Source: Bacillota bacterium | GTDB lineage: Bacteria; Bacillota; Clostridia; Christensenellales; CAG-138 | NCBI GenBank assembly: GCA_023395595.1 | Contig: JAEWYO010000037.1 | Location: forward strand, 16,679-80,678 | DNA: 64,000 bases | Direction: 5' to 3' | Part shown: one piece after another, positions 26,716 to 35,542 of the stretch | How positions within the stretch are numbered: position 1 is the stretch's first letter | Layout: the number at the start of each line of letters is the position of its first letter | Position numbers and translations under genes: made by a program | Notes under the pieces: model-generated | Databases searched by the model: none | What the model saw: the letters and a program-made list of their open reading frames with translations, nothing else | Told to the model about the DNA's origin: nothing

Positions 26716-27468
26716 ATGGATTTTACGCGCATTTTGAAGAAAGGCACATCTGGTGAGGATGTGCTTTTTTGTAAGCAAAAGCTCTTAGAACTTGGGTTCT
26801 ACGGCGACCATATCACGACCGTGACTAGAAAGACTTTCGGCGCAGACACGTTGGAGGCTGTAAAGCGGTTTCAGGCGCAAGCCGCACTGACCGTCGATGG
26901 AGTGATTGGAAAGGAAACGTGGGCGGCGCTGATTGACGGCACGATCACGGAAACGGAGCCGGTCAAGAAAGGTACGGTATCTGTCAAGTCGAAGGCGATT
27001 TGTGCGCTGGCGTTGACGCGGATCGGCGATCTTTATGTCTGGGGCGCATCCGCTTTGACCGATCTTTCCGACACGAAGATCAAAGCAATGGACGACGAGT
27101 TTGCGCGCGTGATCACGTTTCGCGAAAGTCAGTATAAGGCAGGCTTTGCCGATCTCATGGCGCATGACTGTTCCGGCTTTCTTTCCTGGCTCATGCGTGA
27201 GACAGGGGTTTGGGACGATCGCAAGAATTGTGATGGGCTTTGGGCGCTGTGCGACGTGATTGCGCGCAATGAGCTGATCGCCGGCGATTTCTTGTTCCGC
27301 AACAGCACGACGAATGCCAACGATGAAACGCATGTGGGGCTCTATTTGGGCCGTGGCATGGTCATCCACGCGAAAGGGCGTGACGTAGGTGTCGTTGTGG
27401 AGGGAATCAATCAAGGCGGAAGCGGGTATTGGCATAAGTGCGGCCGCTGCAAGCTTCTATATAAATAA
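26716..27468 (+). CDS. Endolysin: peptidoglycan-binding + NlpC/P60-like peptidase
   Basis: A 250-residue lysin. Residues about 1-75 are a PG_binding_1 domain (LKKGTSGEDVLFCKQKLLELG, DGVIGKETWAAL). Residues about 95-250 are an NlpC/P60-type cysteine peptidase with catalytic Cys in HDCSGFLSWL, His in ETHVGLYLG and a further polar residue in VIHAKG. It degrades host peptidoglycan after holin opening. ATG 26716 follows GGGAGAAAAAAGAAT; an upstream in-frame ATG at 26674 lies inside the fibre gene. Confidence 0.9.
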   Translation: MDFTRILKKGTSGEDVLFCKQKLLELGFYGDHITTVTRKTFGADTLEAVKRFQAQAALTVDGVIGKETWAALIDGTITETEPVKKGTVSVKSKAICALALTRIGDLYVWGASALTDLSDTKIKAMDDEFARVITFRESQYKAGFADLMAHDCSGFLSWLMRETGVWDDRKNCDGLWALCDVIARNELIAGDFLFRNSTTNANDETHVGLYLGRGMVIHAKGRDVGVVVEGINQGGSGYWHKCGRCKLLYK

Positions 27469-27485
27469 AACGGAGAGGAACGGAT

Positions 27486-27788
27486 ATGGAATACATCGGT
27501 GAGATCATATCGGGAGTATTCGCCCTGCTAGTCGTATGGCTGCAGGTGCGTATGACTCGCGACCGAAAACAGACGGAAAAACGCGCCGCCATTCGGGCAA
27601 AGGAATCAAAACTTGCCATGAAGATGCAGGATGCAAGCCTATCGCTTTCTTTGGCGACCTGTATCGCCGTAGAACGCGGTGAAACAAACGGCGAGATGAA
27701 GGCTGCGCGCGACAAAGCGAAGACCGCGCAAGAGGAATACGAAGATTTTGTCCATGAGCTTGCCTCGGAGCAAGCTACATCTATCTAA
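27486..27788 (+). CDS. Small membrane protein of the lysis module
   Basis: A 100-residue protein with one N-terminal membrane segment (IISGVFALLVVWLQV) and a long charged helical tail. It lies between endolysin and holin, with GGAGAGGAACG before its ATG. It may be a second holin, antiholin or spanin-like accessory. The single membrane span and highly charged tail resemble XhlA/hemolysin-type accessory proteins, but no firm match is visible. Confidence 0.6.
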   Translation: MEYIGEIISGVFALLVVWLQVRMTRDRKQTEKRAAIRAKESKLAMKMQDASLSLSLATCIAVERGETNGEMKAARDKAKTAQEEYEDFVHELASEQATSI

Positions 27789-27806
27789 ATGAAGGAGAAA
27801 ACACAC

Positions 27807-28292
27807 ATGAAAAAGAAACTAATCCTGGTACTGATCGCGCTCCTGATGCTTGCGCTACCCGCCGTCGCGCTGGCGGACACCGGTGGAACCGTTGATAACA
27901 CTATCGCCGGCATCCTGATCGAGAACGCCGTGAACATTGCAGCGGCGTTTTTTATCGCACTGATCGGCGTGTTCGGCGCGTGGCTGACCGCGAAGCTCGG
28001 CAAGGCAACCCAGCTCGATACAGTGAATTGCGCGCAGCAGGAGCTGATCAAGCTCGCCCAGATCACGGTTGGTGAGCTGAAACAGACGGTAGTAGATGGC
28101 ATGAAGGCCGCGCACAAGGATGGCAAGCTGACCAAGGAAGAGATCGCACAACTCGGTCAACTGCTCTACGAGAAGACCACCGCGAAGCTTTCCGCTTCGG
28201 CGATGGATGTACTGACCGCCGCGCAGGTCGATATCTCCGCGCTGATCACCGGTACGGCGGAACATCTGATTGGTCAGATGAAGGCAAATTAA
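27807..28292 (+). CDS. Phage holin, LL-H family
   Basis: A 161-residue protein starting with a signal-like hydrophobic segment (KKKLILVLIALLMLALPAVALA), then a second membrane span (AAAFFIALIGVFGAWLTAKLG) and a long amphipathic, charged C terminus. This is the layout of the LL-H holin family. I chose ATG 27807 because AAGGAGA lies just upstream; the in-frame ATG at 27789 precedes that site. It is the last gene before a strong terminator. Confidence 0.82.
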   Translation: MKKKLILVLIALLMLALPAVALADTGGTVDNTIAGILIENAVNIAAAFFIALIGVFGAWLTAKLGKATQLDTVNCAQQELIKLAQITVGELKQTVVDGMKAAHKDGKLTKEEIAQLGQLLYEKTTAKLSASAMDVLTAAQVDISALITGTAEHLIGQMKAN

Positions 28293-28325
28293 GACCGCAA
28301 GAAATGAATAGACACACCATTGTAT

Positions 28326-28367
28326 TCCCGCGAAACGGTTTAAACACCGTCTCGCGGGTATTTTTTT
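28326..28367 (+). terminator. Rho-independent terminator after lysis module
   Basis: CCCGCGA at 28327-28333 pairs with TCGCGGG at 28352-28358, with ACGGT/ACCGT pairing inside, followed by TATTTTTTT. A strong terminator ending the late operon. Confidence 0.9.
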
Positions 28368-28412
28368 GCTTTCATACCGCCCGATTTTGTAGTTTCCGTG
28401 GCCGTATGTTGA

Positions 28413-28429
28413 GAACGACCTGTTCGTTC
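28413..28429. promoter_or_regulatory. Inverted repeat upstream of recombinase cassette
   Basis: GAACGA at 28413-28418 and TCGTTC at 28424-28429 form a perfect inverted repeat around five bases, a few bases before the AGGAGG of the next gene. It could be an operator controlling the recombinase cassette. It resembles a Gram-positive LexA box but has the wrong inner spacing. Confidence 0.3.
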
Positions 28430-28446
28430 CCAGATAGGAGGACGGC

Positions 28447-28839
28447 ATGGTACAGCACGAAATCGAAGAGATCATCCAACTGCAGCGCCGCGGGTATGGA
28501 TATAAGTTGATAGCACAGGTGACCAAACTGCCGCAAAACACAGTCAAATCATATTGCCGTAGGCATCCGCTCGTCTGTACGGAAATTGAGGATATACCTC
28601 GATGCAGACAATGCGGGAAGCCAGTGGAACAGGCGCCGCATAGAAAGCAAAAGCTGTTCTGCTCAGACAATTGCCGCATGGCATGGTGGAACTCACATCC
28701 CGAACGGGTAAAGCGGGGCTCCTATTATACCGCGATGTGCGCTTCATGCGGATTTTCGTTCGAATACTACGGCGGCGCAAACCGCAAGTTCTGTTCTCGC
28801 GCATGTTATGCGGCGTACAGGAGACGGGAGGTGCGATAA
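28447..28839 (+). CDS. HTH and zinc-finger protein of the recombinase cassette
   Basis: A 130-residue protein with an N-terminal helix-turn-helix (EIIQLQRRGYGYKLIAQVTKLPQNTVKSYCRR) and two treble-clef zinc motifs (CRQCGKPV...CSDNCRMAWW and CASCGFSFEY...CSRACYAAYRR). Proteins of this type precede tandem serine recombinases in Firmicute prophages and transposons, presumably helping recombination or its control. AGGAGG precedes ATG 28447. Its stop overlaps the next start by one base. Confidence 0.75.
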   Translation: MVQHEIEEIIQLQRRGYGYKLIAQVTKLPQNTVKSYCRRHPLVCTEIEDIPRCRQCGKPVEQAPHRKQKLFCSDNCRMAWWNSHPERVKRGSYYTAMCASCGFSFEYYGGANRKFCSRACYAAYRRREVR

Positions 28840-29057
28840 TGGGCGAAGATCATCTGAAACGCGTGAACGCATATCTTCTTGCTATGACGACCGCCGATCA
28901 TATGCGTCGGGAAGGGATCATTTCGGATGAGGATTATCAGCGGATAGAACCCTTGATTCTAGCTAAAAACGGGCTCTTTTCCCGCAGTATTTATCGCCGG
29001 AATGACTGGATAATCAGCCGCCCAAGAGGTAACATAACACCTACAAAAAAGAGGTGA
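28839..29057 (+). CDS. SHOCT-like small protein of the recombinase cassette
   Basis: A 72-residue protein with a SHOCT-like helical pattern (MRREGIISDEDYQRIEPLILAKNGL). It sits between the zinc-finger protein and the first recombinase, a conserved order in clostridial elements. The SHOCT motif is thought to mediate protein or nucleic-acid contacts. ATG 28839 overlaps the previous stop (TAATG) and follows GGGAGGTG. Confidence 0.7.
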   Translation: MGEDHLKRVNAYLLAMTTADHMRREGIISDEDYQRIEPLILAKNGLFSRSIYRRNDWIISRPRGNITPTKKR

Positions 29058-29061
29058 TTAT

Positions 29062-30378
29062 ATGGAAAGAGTTGTAGAACAGGTGCAATTTTACAAGCAC
29101 CCACCAATAAAGTTGAAGCGCGTCGCCGCATATGCCAGAGTATCATCCGGCAAGGACGCTATGCTGCATTCACTTTCAGCGCAGGTCAGCTATTACAGCG
29201 ACCTTATTCAAAAACGGCGCGGCTGGCTCTACTGCGGCGTATACGCGGATGAATCGATGACCGGCACAAAGGATGACCGCGCAGACTTCCAGCGGATGCT
29301 GGATGACTGCAGGGCTGGGCAGATAGACCTCATACTCACGAAGTCCATTTCCCGATTTGCGCGGAACACGGTGTCGATTCTGCGAATCGTACGCGAACTG
29401 AAGGACATGGGAATTGATGTTTTCTTCGAGGAACAGAACATCCATACAATGAGCGCGGACGGCGAACTCATGCTGACGATTCTTGCATCATACGCCCAGG
29501 AGGAAAGCCTTTCGGTTTCCGAGAACTGCAAATGGTACTGGCGGCAGCGGATGAAGGACGGCCAAATGGTCGGCTTGCGGCGTATGTTCGGGTACGATAT
29601 CGTTCGCGGTGTCATTACTGTCAACCCAGTAGAAGCGGCGATCGTAAGAAACATATTCACTCAGTATGTTTCGGGCGGCTCGACCGTTGGCATTGCCCGA
29701 GCTCTGGAAGCAAGCTGCGTGCCAACGGTTTCGGGCGGTAAGTGGAACGACTCACGGGTGCGCGACATTCTGAAGAATGAGAAGTACTTAGGCAACGCGC
29801 TCCTGCAAAAGAAGTATGTCGCCGACCATCTGACAAAGCGCCTAGTTCGCAACCACGGCGAACTCGCGCAGTACTATGTCGAAGGAACGCACGACGCGAT
29901 CATAGACCCCGACACTTATGAGCTGGCGCAGCGCCGCATAGCGCAAAACACAGAAAAGTGCAATATTAAAAAGCCTACCACCGCGCGTTATCCTTTCTCC
30001 GGCAAGATTGTATGCGGAAACTGCGGTAAGCATTTTGGCAGAAAGACAACGCATGGTCGAGTGTCATGGATATGCACGACCTTCCAGTTCGAGGGGAAAA
30101 GCGCTTGCCCTGCCAAACAGATACCCGAACCCACGCTGATGTCCGCCTGTTGCGATGTGTTGGGCATTGCTGAATTTGACGAACGGGTCTTCACCGAAAG
30201 GATATCCTGCATACGCGTAACAGCGCCCAACGAACTCCTTTTTCTCCTCGCTGATGGTCATACGGAGACGAAAGTTTGGAAAGACCGCTCGCGCAGTGAT
30301 AGCTGGACGGATGAAATGAAAGAAGCGGCACGGCAGCGAGCCGCACAGAAACGGAGGGATTCACCCAATGAGCAATAG
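29062..30378 (+). CDS. Large serine recombinase 1
   Basis: A 438-residue serine recombinase. The resolvase domain starts AAYARVSSGKDAM (catalytic Ser near 28) and has LILTKSISRFARNT with the catalytic arginines. The recombinase domain follows (NGG-like segment VSGGKWNDSRVRDILKNEKYLGN) and then a zinc ribbon (CGNCGKHFG ... CPAKQ). The C-terminal coiled coil is shorter than in typical integrases. AAGAGGTG precedes its ATG. It overlaps the second recombinase by 11 bases, so both are made together and may act as a pair in prophage excision or integration. Confidence 0.92.
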   Translation: MERVVEQVQFYKHPPIKLKRVAAYARVSSGKDAMLHSLSAQVSYYSDLIQKRRGWLYCGVYADESMTGTKDDRADFQRMLDDCRAGQIDLILTKSISRFARNTVSILRIVRELKDMGIDVFFEEQNIHTMSADGELMLTILASYAQEESLSVSENCKWYWRQRMKDGQMVGLRRMFGYDIVRGVITVNPVEAAIVRNIFTQYVSGGSTVGIARALEASCVPTVSGGKWNDSRVRDILKNEKYLGNALLQKKYVADHLTKRLVRNHGELAQYYVEGTHDAIIDPDTYELAQRRIAQNTEKCNIKKPTTARYPFSGKIVCGNCGKHFGRKTTHGRVSWICTTFQFEGKSACPAKQIPEPTLMSACCDVLGIAEFDERVFTERISCIRVTAPNELLFLLADGHTETKVWKDRSRSDSWTDEMKEAARQRAAQKRRDSPNEQ

Positions 30379-31945
30379 GGCGGTAACGGTCATCCCACCT
30401 ACGATTAGCACTTTGGCGCGGATGCCTTTGGCGCCGACGGCAAAGCGGCGCGTGGCTGGCTACGCCCGTGTTTCCACCGACAGCAAGGAACAGATGACCA
30501 GCTATAAAACGCAGGTGGACTACTATACGCGCTACATTCAAGAACAGCCTGACTGGGAGTTCGTCGGTGTGTATACGGACGAAGGAATCTCGGCGGTCAA
30601 TACGAAGAAGCGCGACGGGTTCAATCAGATGGTACGCGACGCGCTGAACGGAAAAATCGACCTAATTGTCACTAAAAGCGTCAGCCGCTTCGCACGGAAT
30701 ACGGTCGACAGTTTGGTGACCGTCCGAAAGCTTAAAGAAAAGGGTGTCGAGGTTTACTTTGAAAAGGAAAACATCTATACGCTTGACAGTAAGGGCGAAT
30801 TGCTCATAACGATCATGTCGTCGCTGGCGCAAGAAGAGAGCCGATCGATTTCGGAGAACGTTACGTGGGGTCAGCGGAAACGGTTTGCGGACGGGAAAGT
30901 CAGCGTAGCATATAAACACTTCCTCGGCTACGAGAAAGGTGAAGATGACATGCCACGAATCGTCGAGAAAGAAGCGGTGATCGTTCAGCGAATCTACTCG
31001 CTTTTCATGGCTGGTAAAACGCCGGGGGGCATAGCCCGACTGCTGACAGCGGAAGGCACACCGACTCCCGCCGGGAAAGAGCAATGGCGTTCATCTACGG
31101 TCGAGAGTATTCTGACGAACGAAAAGTACAAAGGCGCCGCGCTTTTGCAAAAGAAGTTCACGGTCGACTTTCTGCTGAAAAAGATGAAGACCAATGAGGG
31201 CGAGGTTCCGCAGTATTACATAGAAAATAGCCACGAACCGATTATTGACCCCGTGGAGTTTGAACTGGTGCAGGCCGAGTTCGCCCGGCGTAAGGCTATC
31301 GGATACAGTTACAGCGGGAACAGCATTTTTGCTTCGCGGATCGTTTGCGGTGACTGCGGCGCCTACTTCGGTTCCAAGGTATGGAACTCCACCAGCAAGT
31401 ACCGCCGTACGATATGGCAATGCAACGCGAAGTTTCAAAACAGTGAACATTGCGCGACACCCCATTTGGATGAGGAAGAGATCAAGGCTCGGTTCGTCAC
31501 CGCTTACAACACACTTGCGGCGGACAAAACGCAGCTTTTGGATGACTGCCGCATCATACAGACCGCGCTTTCGGACTGCACGGCGCTTGATACGGAAATA
31601 CCCGCTCTGCAGGAAGAGCTGGATGTGGTTGCTGGCCTGATCCGAAAGTGCGTTGAGGAAAACAGCCGCGACGCGCAGAACCAGTCAGAGTATGGAACAC
31701 GATATAATGGATACGTTGAACGATATGAAGCTGCGCAAAACAACCTGGAGGAGCTGCGGCGCGAACACGCGCTCCGACAGTCAAAAGCGGATGCCATCGG
31801 CGCATTCATGTTCGCAATTTCCGAGCAGGACACCTTGACGGACTTTGATGCAAAATTATGGACAGCCATCATACGCTCGGTTACGGTACATTCGGACAAA
31901 CGGGTGGTATTTCTTTTTCTGACAGGAGCTGAAATTGTTGTTTAA
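30368..31945 (+). CDS. Large serine recombinase 2
   Basis: A 525-residue serine recombinase. The N-terminal resolvase domain has GYARVSTDSKEQ (catalytic Ser near 36) and LIVTKSVSRFARNTV. The recombinase domain contains SSTVESILTNEKYKGAALLQKKF, the zinc ribbon is CGDCGAYFGS with a later C...H/C pair, and a coiled coil lies near residues 385-490. It is the last phage gene; with its partner it is the likely prophage integrase/excisionase. GGAGGG lies before ATG 30368. The prophage attachment core should lie close to its 3' end. Confidence 0.92.
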   Translation: MSNRAVTVIPPTISTLARMPLAPTAKRRVAGYARVSTDSKEQMTSYKTQVDYYTRYIQEQPDWEFVGVYTDEGISAVNTKKRDGFNQMVRDALNGKIDLIVTKSVSRFARNTVDSLVTVRKLKEKGVEVYFEKENIYTLDSKGELLITIMSSLAQEESRSISENVTWGQRKRFADGKVSVAYKHFLGYEKGEDDMPRIVEKEAVIVQRIYSLFMAGKTPGGIARLLTAEGTPTPAGKEQWRSSTVESILTNEKYKGAALLQKKFTVDFLLKKMKTNEGEVPQYYIENSHEPIIDPVEFELVQAEFARRKAIGYSYSGNSIFASRIVCGDCGAYFGSKVWNSTSKYRRTIWQCNAKFQNSEHCATPHLDEEEIKARFVTAYNTLAADKTQLLDDCRIIQTALSDCTALDTEIPALQEELDVVAGLIRKCVEENSRDAQNQSEYGTRYNGYVERYEAAQNNLEELRREHALRQSKADAIGAFMFAISEQDTLTDFDAKLWTAIIRSVTVHSDKRVVFLFLTGAEIVV

Positions 31946-31964
31946 AATGTCGGTTCGCAAATCT

Positions 31965-32150
31965 GCAAAGGTTTGAGGGTGCTCTCTGTTTATCATCCTT
32001 AGGCAAAAGGTTCTTTAGTTCGCCAATTTCTTTCTGCAGCAGACTCGAGTAAACCGAAGCCGCCTTAATCGTTGGTTGATTTCTCGTCGCACTTGCGTTA
32101 TGATTTTTTTTGAGCATATCGAATGACACATCATAACAATATTGGTTAGT
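31965..32150 (-). pseudogene. Possible gene remnant at prophage right flank
   Basis: On the - strand this stretch encodes a protein-like segment (SFDMLKKNHNASATRNQPT, then SVYSSLLQKEIGELKNLLP) with no stop. Above it the frame enters the antisense of the DUF262 gene and below it that of the recombinase, so neither a start nor a natural end is visible. It may be a leftover of a gene interrupted at the prophage or island boundary. I do not recognise the family. Confidence 0.25.
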
Positions 32151-32159
32151 GAGGAAGAA

Positions 32160-33851
32160 ATGAGCGTACTCCATGATAAAAGCGTCACCATTTATGAGGC
32201 GATGCAAAACATTACAAACGAAAAATATGTAATGCCTGCTTTTCAGCGTCAGTATGTTTGGAGTATGGAACAAATTGAAAAATTGTGGGACTCCATTCTG
32301 CTTGACTATCCGATAGCCACATTCCTGTTCTGGCATGTCGATGGCGACAATGTATCAGGAGACACCTATTTTTGCACTTTCCTCTCCACAGTTACCTTTG
32401 ATAGTCGAAAGCAAGCGGACGGCACAAACTATGAGCTTTCAAGCATTGATGTCAGAACCACGGATACCGCGATACTCGATGGACAGCAGCGATTGACGTC
32501 CCTTTATCTGTCCTTGTTTGGTGACGCATATATTCGCCAGAAACATGCCCGGAAGAATGGCGGCGGCAGTCTGGTGACCAAGGTCCTCATTGAACTAAAT
32601 AAAAATAAGCTTGATGTTGATGAAGAGGAATATAACAGCAAGAAATATGACATCAGATTCAGTGAAAAGGTTGGAAGACTTAGCCCTACACAGTTTGAGA
32701 TCAGGAATATCCTGCTGCCGAAGTACCGTGAGGTAGATTCCAGAAGAAAAGCTATTGAAGAAGCCATCACCAATGTTCCTCATGACAGCAAGGATTATGC
32801 AAGAGACATTCTTGAAAAACTGTATAACAAGATTTTTGTAGAAAAGCTGATTCGTTACACGGAAATACACGATATGAAGCAGGACGATGCTCTTGAGATG
32901 TTCGTGCGTTTCAATAGCGGCGGCAAGGCTCTGCGCAAATCAGAAATAACCATGTCCATCCTTGAGGCATACTGGCCGAGTGCAAAGACCGAGTTTGGCA
33001 AAATCCTCGTTGACTCTTATTCCGACTTCGACTCTGACTTCATCATTCGCTCCGCTCTAATGCTTTACGGTGATGTAGTCAAGTCAAATATCAACAAGCA
33101 AATAGCTGGGGAAATGAAAAACAACTGGTCAAGCTTCAAAATGGCACTGCAGAATCTTGATGCTGTCCTGAAATCATTAAAGGTAGAGGTCAGCCGATTC
33201 TCAAGCAGTTGGAACGTCCTCTTGCCGATTTTATATCTCATATACTGGAATGCTAACTACAAAAACAACATCGACGGGATTCGCGCTTATTTGTTAAGAG
33301 CAATCTTGTTTACCTATTTCCAATCCGGTACGACGGGTAAACTACAGCAAATGAAGAGCTACATCAACGATTATGAATATGAAATCACTGTGGATATGCT
33401 AGACCAAATAACAGATTTACGTGTGACCGATGGCAAGATTGAGGATATCGTGAATTCGGAAAAGGGCGGCCGCGTTGCCGGAGAAGCCTTATATTATCTC
33501 AGCTTGGACTGGACTAACCGCAACTTTAAATACGAGCAGGATCATTTGCATCCGTACGACCGCTTTGATGGCAGCAAACCGCTAAAAGTTTCTATGGAGG
33601 ACTGGAGACGCTGGCGCGGAAACCGCAACCGGCTGCCCAATCTTCAACTTTTGGAAGGCAGGAGCAATGGCAGCAAAAACGATATGCGGCTCGTTGACTA
33701 CTATAATGATATGAACGCTGAACAAAAAGCCACATTCCGCAAACAGGCAATCATCCCCGATGGTGTTTCGTTGGAATTGGATAGCTTTGAGGAGTTCTAT
33801 GATAAACGGAAAGCTATACTGGTACAGAGAATCCGGGAACTACTTATATAG
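32160..33851 (+). CDS. DUF262 + DUF1524 (GmrSD-like) restriction protein
   Basis: A 563-residue protein. The DUF262 part begins VMPAFQRQYVWSMEQIEKLWDSIL and has ILDGQQRLTSLYLSL, the conserved ParB-like nucleotide-binding motifs. The C-terminal DUF1524 region has an HNH-type core (YEQDHLHPYDRF ... NRLPNLQLLEG). Single-chain DUF262/DUF1524 proteins are type IV, GmrSD-like systems that cut modified foreign DNA; target modification here is unknown. ATG 32160 follows GAGGAAG; an earlier TTG at 32142 precedes that site. A DUF7662 gene follows 12 bases later. Confidence 0.9.
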   Translation: MSVLHDKSVTIYEAMQNITNEKYVMPAFQRQYVWSMEQIEKLWDSILLDYPIATFLFWHVDGDNVSGDTYFCTFLSTVTFDSRKQADGTNYELSSIDVRTTDTAILDGQQRLTSLYLSLFGDAYIRQKHARKNGGGSLVTKVLIELNKNKLDVDEEEYNSKKYDIRFSEKVGRLSPTQFEIRNILLPKYREVDSRRKAIEEAITNVPHDSKDYARDILEKLYNKIFVEKLIRYTEIHDMKQDDALEMFVRFNSGGKALRKSEITMSILEAYWPSAKTEFGKILVDSYSDFDSDFIIRSALMLYGDVVKSNINKQIAGEMKNNWSSFKMALQNLDAVLKSLKVEVSRFSSSWNVLLPILYLIYWNANYKNNIDGIRAYLLRAILFTYFQSGTTGKLQQMKSYINDYEYEITVDMLDQITDLRVTDGKIEDIVNSEKGGRVAGEALYYLSLDWTNRNFKYEQDHLHPYDRFDGSKPLKVSMEDWRRWRGNRNRLPNLQLLEGRSNGSKNDMRLVDYYNDMNAEQKATFRKQAIIPDGVSLELDSFEEFYDKRKAILVQRIRELLI

Positions 33852-33863
33852 GAGGATCGCGAA

Positions 33864-34112
33864 ATGCGTGGTGAATCTTACGCGGCTTTGACGGCATATC
33901 TTGAGCATTCCGGTAAAAGTGAACTTGTAATGACCTTTGAAGAAGTTAAGAAAGTAAACGGAGGTTATTTACCAGACTCGGCATACAAGTACCGCCCTTG
34001 GTGGGCAAACGACCCTAAAGGGCATTCACAATCCTATGCCTGGCTGAATGCGGGTTATAAAACATGCAACGTCAACATAGAAGAACAAGTCGTACATTTC
34101 GTTATGCAGTAA
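33864..34112 (+). CDS. DUF7662-type small protein
   Basis: An 82-residue protein with the family signature LPDSAYKYRPWWANDPKGHSQ followed by AWLNAGYK, a compact alpha/beta fold often fused or adjacent to nuclease and restriction proteins. The N-terminal part (ALTAYLEHSGKSELVMTFEEVKKV) is also typical. It follows the DUF262 gene by 12 bases with AGGAGG before its ATG, so it is probably its partner. Exact role is unknown. Confidence 0.75.
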   Translation: MRGESYAALTAYLEHSGKSELVMTFEEVKKVNGGYLPDSAYKYRPWWANDPKGHSQSYAWLNAGYKTCNVNIEEQVVHFVMQ

Positions 34113-34241
34113 TGCCTAAAGAAAGCACTTCACTCTCCTGATCACCGGGAAAGAAAATACGCTTTGATCAAATGGCGGACGGTTACACAGTCTGTCGAGC
34201 AATCAAGCGTTTGCTAATAGGCTATGTCAAAATGAAAATAA

Positions 34242-34484
34242 CGCCTCAACAAGAGTTTTGCTTTCTATGGCATCACCATTTCCGACGATGGAAAGCATTA
34301 TAAACTTGTTTGCCTTTGTGATCGGCGATATTGGACAACCATTGCGAAAACGGCAAGCGACAATAAAAGTGTGCCGAACAACTCAGCAGAGATTATAAGA
34401 AGCCTGCTTAGTTTCGGCAGCAACATTACTCCGACTCTTCAAGAAAGGCGCGATACTGATGAATTTGAGTGGAGTTATTGTTAA
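34242..34484 (+). pseudogene. 5'-truncated gene relic before darT1
   Basis: An 80-codon open stretch without a start codon reads as coherent protein (FYGITISDDGKHYKLVCLC, TTIAKTASDNKSVPNNSAE) and stops at 34482-34484, overlapping the first codons of the DarT1 gene. Upstream (34113-34241) only short, broken frames are seen. It looks like the 3' end of a lost gene; the family is not recognised. Confidence 0.45.
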
Positions 34485-35541
34485 ACACAAGCAGTTTGGA
34501 AAAGGTTTAGTAAAATGGAATGACGAAAAACTCGTGAAAGTTGCGTTCCCTCATGGAGAATGTATGTTCGAGTATCCAGATGCTTTTAGCTGTTTTTTAA
34601 CCATTCTCGATGCTGCCACAGCCACAGCGGTAGGAGAGGAAATTGCGCAAAAGAAAAAGTTGGCACAAGAGATACTGAAAGCTGAACATGAAAAAGAGCA
34701 ACAGAATGCAAAGCAATACATCGACAATAGATCTCATAGAAAATCGAATGAAGATAACGCAACTTGCAATATTTACGAAGGGTTTTCACTAGTTGGGACG
34801 AATTGTACTGGATTAATCGAGGATGACAGAAAAACTCATTTCGACATAAAAAACAAAAATGAAAGTGAATATAAAAAGATAATTGAAAAAAGAAGAATTG
34901 AGCACCTAATACATTTTACCAGAATTGAAAACCTACAAAGTATTCTGAAAAACGGGTTGGTTCCGCTTCGTAGACAACAAGAGATGAAGCTGTCATCAAT
35001 TCGTAATGATAGTCAACGGATTGATTTTATGCCTGACTGCACAAGCTGCTCCGTAGAATTTCCGAATTATAAACTGTTTTTTAAATTTAGAAATGACAAT
35101 GAGAATAAAGGGGCAAAGTGGGTAATTCTAAAACTGAAAAAAGATATATTATTTTCTCCAGCGAACCTCGCCTACTATTGCTACACTAACGCCGCGAGCC
35201 TTGTCCCAAAATCAAGCACCAAAACAAAAGAATTATTGACATCGGCGGCTTTCGAAAGCATGTTCCGTACCTCGTTAGTTACTAGAGACAATACATGTAT
35301 CCAAAGAGCTGATTTGCAGATAGAAGACCATTATACAACCGATCCTCAAGCAGAAATTCTTATTCGTGATATTATCGATAAAAAATATATCAGCAGTATA
35401 TGTTTTCAATACCCAAAAGATAAAAACAGCTGCGTTTTAGAATATGGTTATGATGTGTTGAAACTTTTTAACTGTGAAATCACTCCGGAATTGTTTAGCC
35501 CTAGGAAAGATTATGGATTTTGGACGAAGGAGAAAAAATGA
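34459..35541 (+). CDS. darT1: DarT1-type DNA ADP-ribosyltransferase toxin
   Basis: A 360-residue DUF4433/DarT protein. Residues 1-45 form a small SH3-like domain (VKHKQFGKGLVKW, VKVAFPHGECMFEYP), followed by a charged linker. The toxin domain starts near 148 with HLIHFTRIENLQSILKNGL (NAD-binding His/Thr), has NDSQRIDFMPD, and ends with the catalytic Glu in DPQAEILIRDIID near 300. DarT enzymes transfer ADP-ribose to bases in single-stranded DNA; the DarT1 branch, paired with NADAR, targets guanine. The next gene is a NADAR-type antitoxin only one base away. The N-terminal domain is an extra. Confidence 0.85.
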   Translation: MNLSGVIVKHKQFGKGLVKWNDEKLVKVAFPHGECMFEYPDAFSCFLTILDAATATAVGEEIAQKKKLAQEILKAEHEKEQQNAKQYIDNRSHRKSNEDNATCNIYEGFSLVGTNCTGLIEDDRKTHFDIKNKNESEYKKIIEKRRIEHLIHFTRIENLQSILKNGLVPLRRQQEMKLSSIRNDSQRIDFMPDCTSCSVEFPNYKLFFKFRNDNENKGAKWVILKLKKDILFSPANLAYYCYTNAASLVPKSSTKTKELLTSAAFESMFRTSLVTRDNTCIQRADLQIEDHYTTDPQAEILIRDIIDKKYISSICFQYPKDKNSCVLEYGYDVLKLFNCEITPELFSPRKDYGFWTKEKK

Positions 35542-35542
35542 T

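Noticed and set aside
28413..28429. LexA (SOS) box before the recombinase cassette
   Set aside because: GAAC and GTTC halves are present, but with five bases between them instead of the four of the Gram-positive box; kept only as a generic inverted repeat.
31881..32336. Intact 151-residue reverse-strand gene
   Set aside because: Its first third is antisense to the DUF262 gene and its end antisense to the recombinase; only the middle looks protein-like, so it is listed as a possible remnant.
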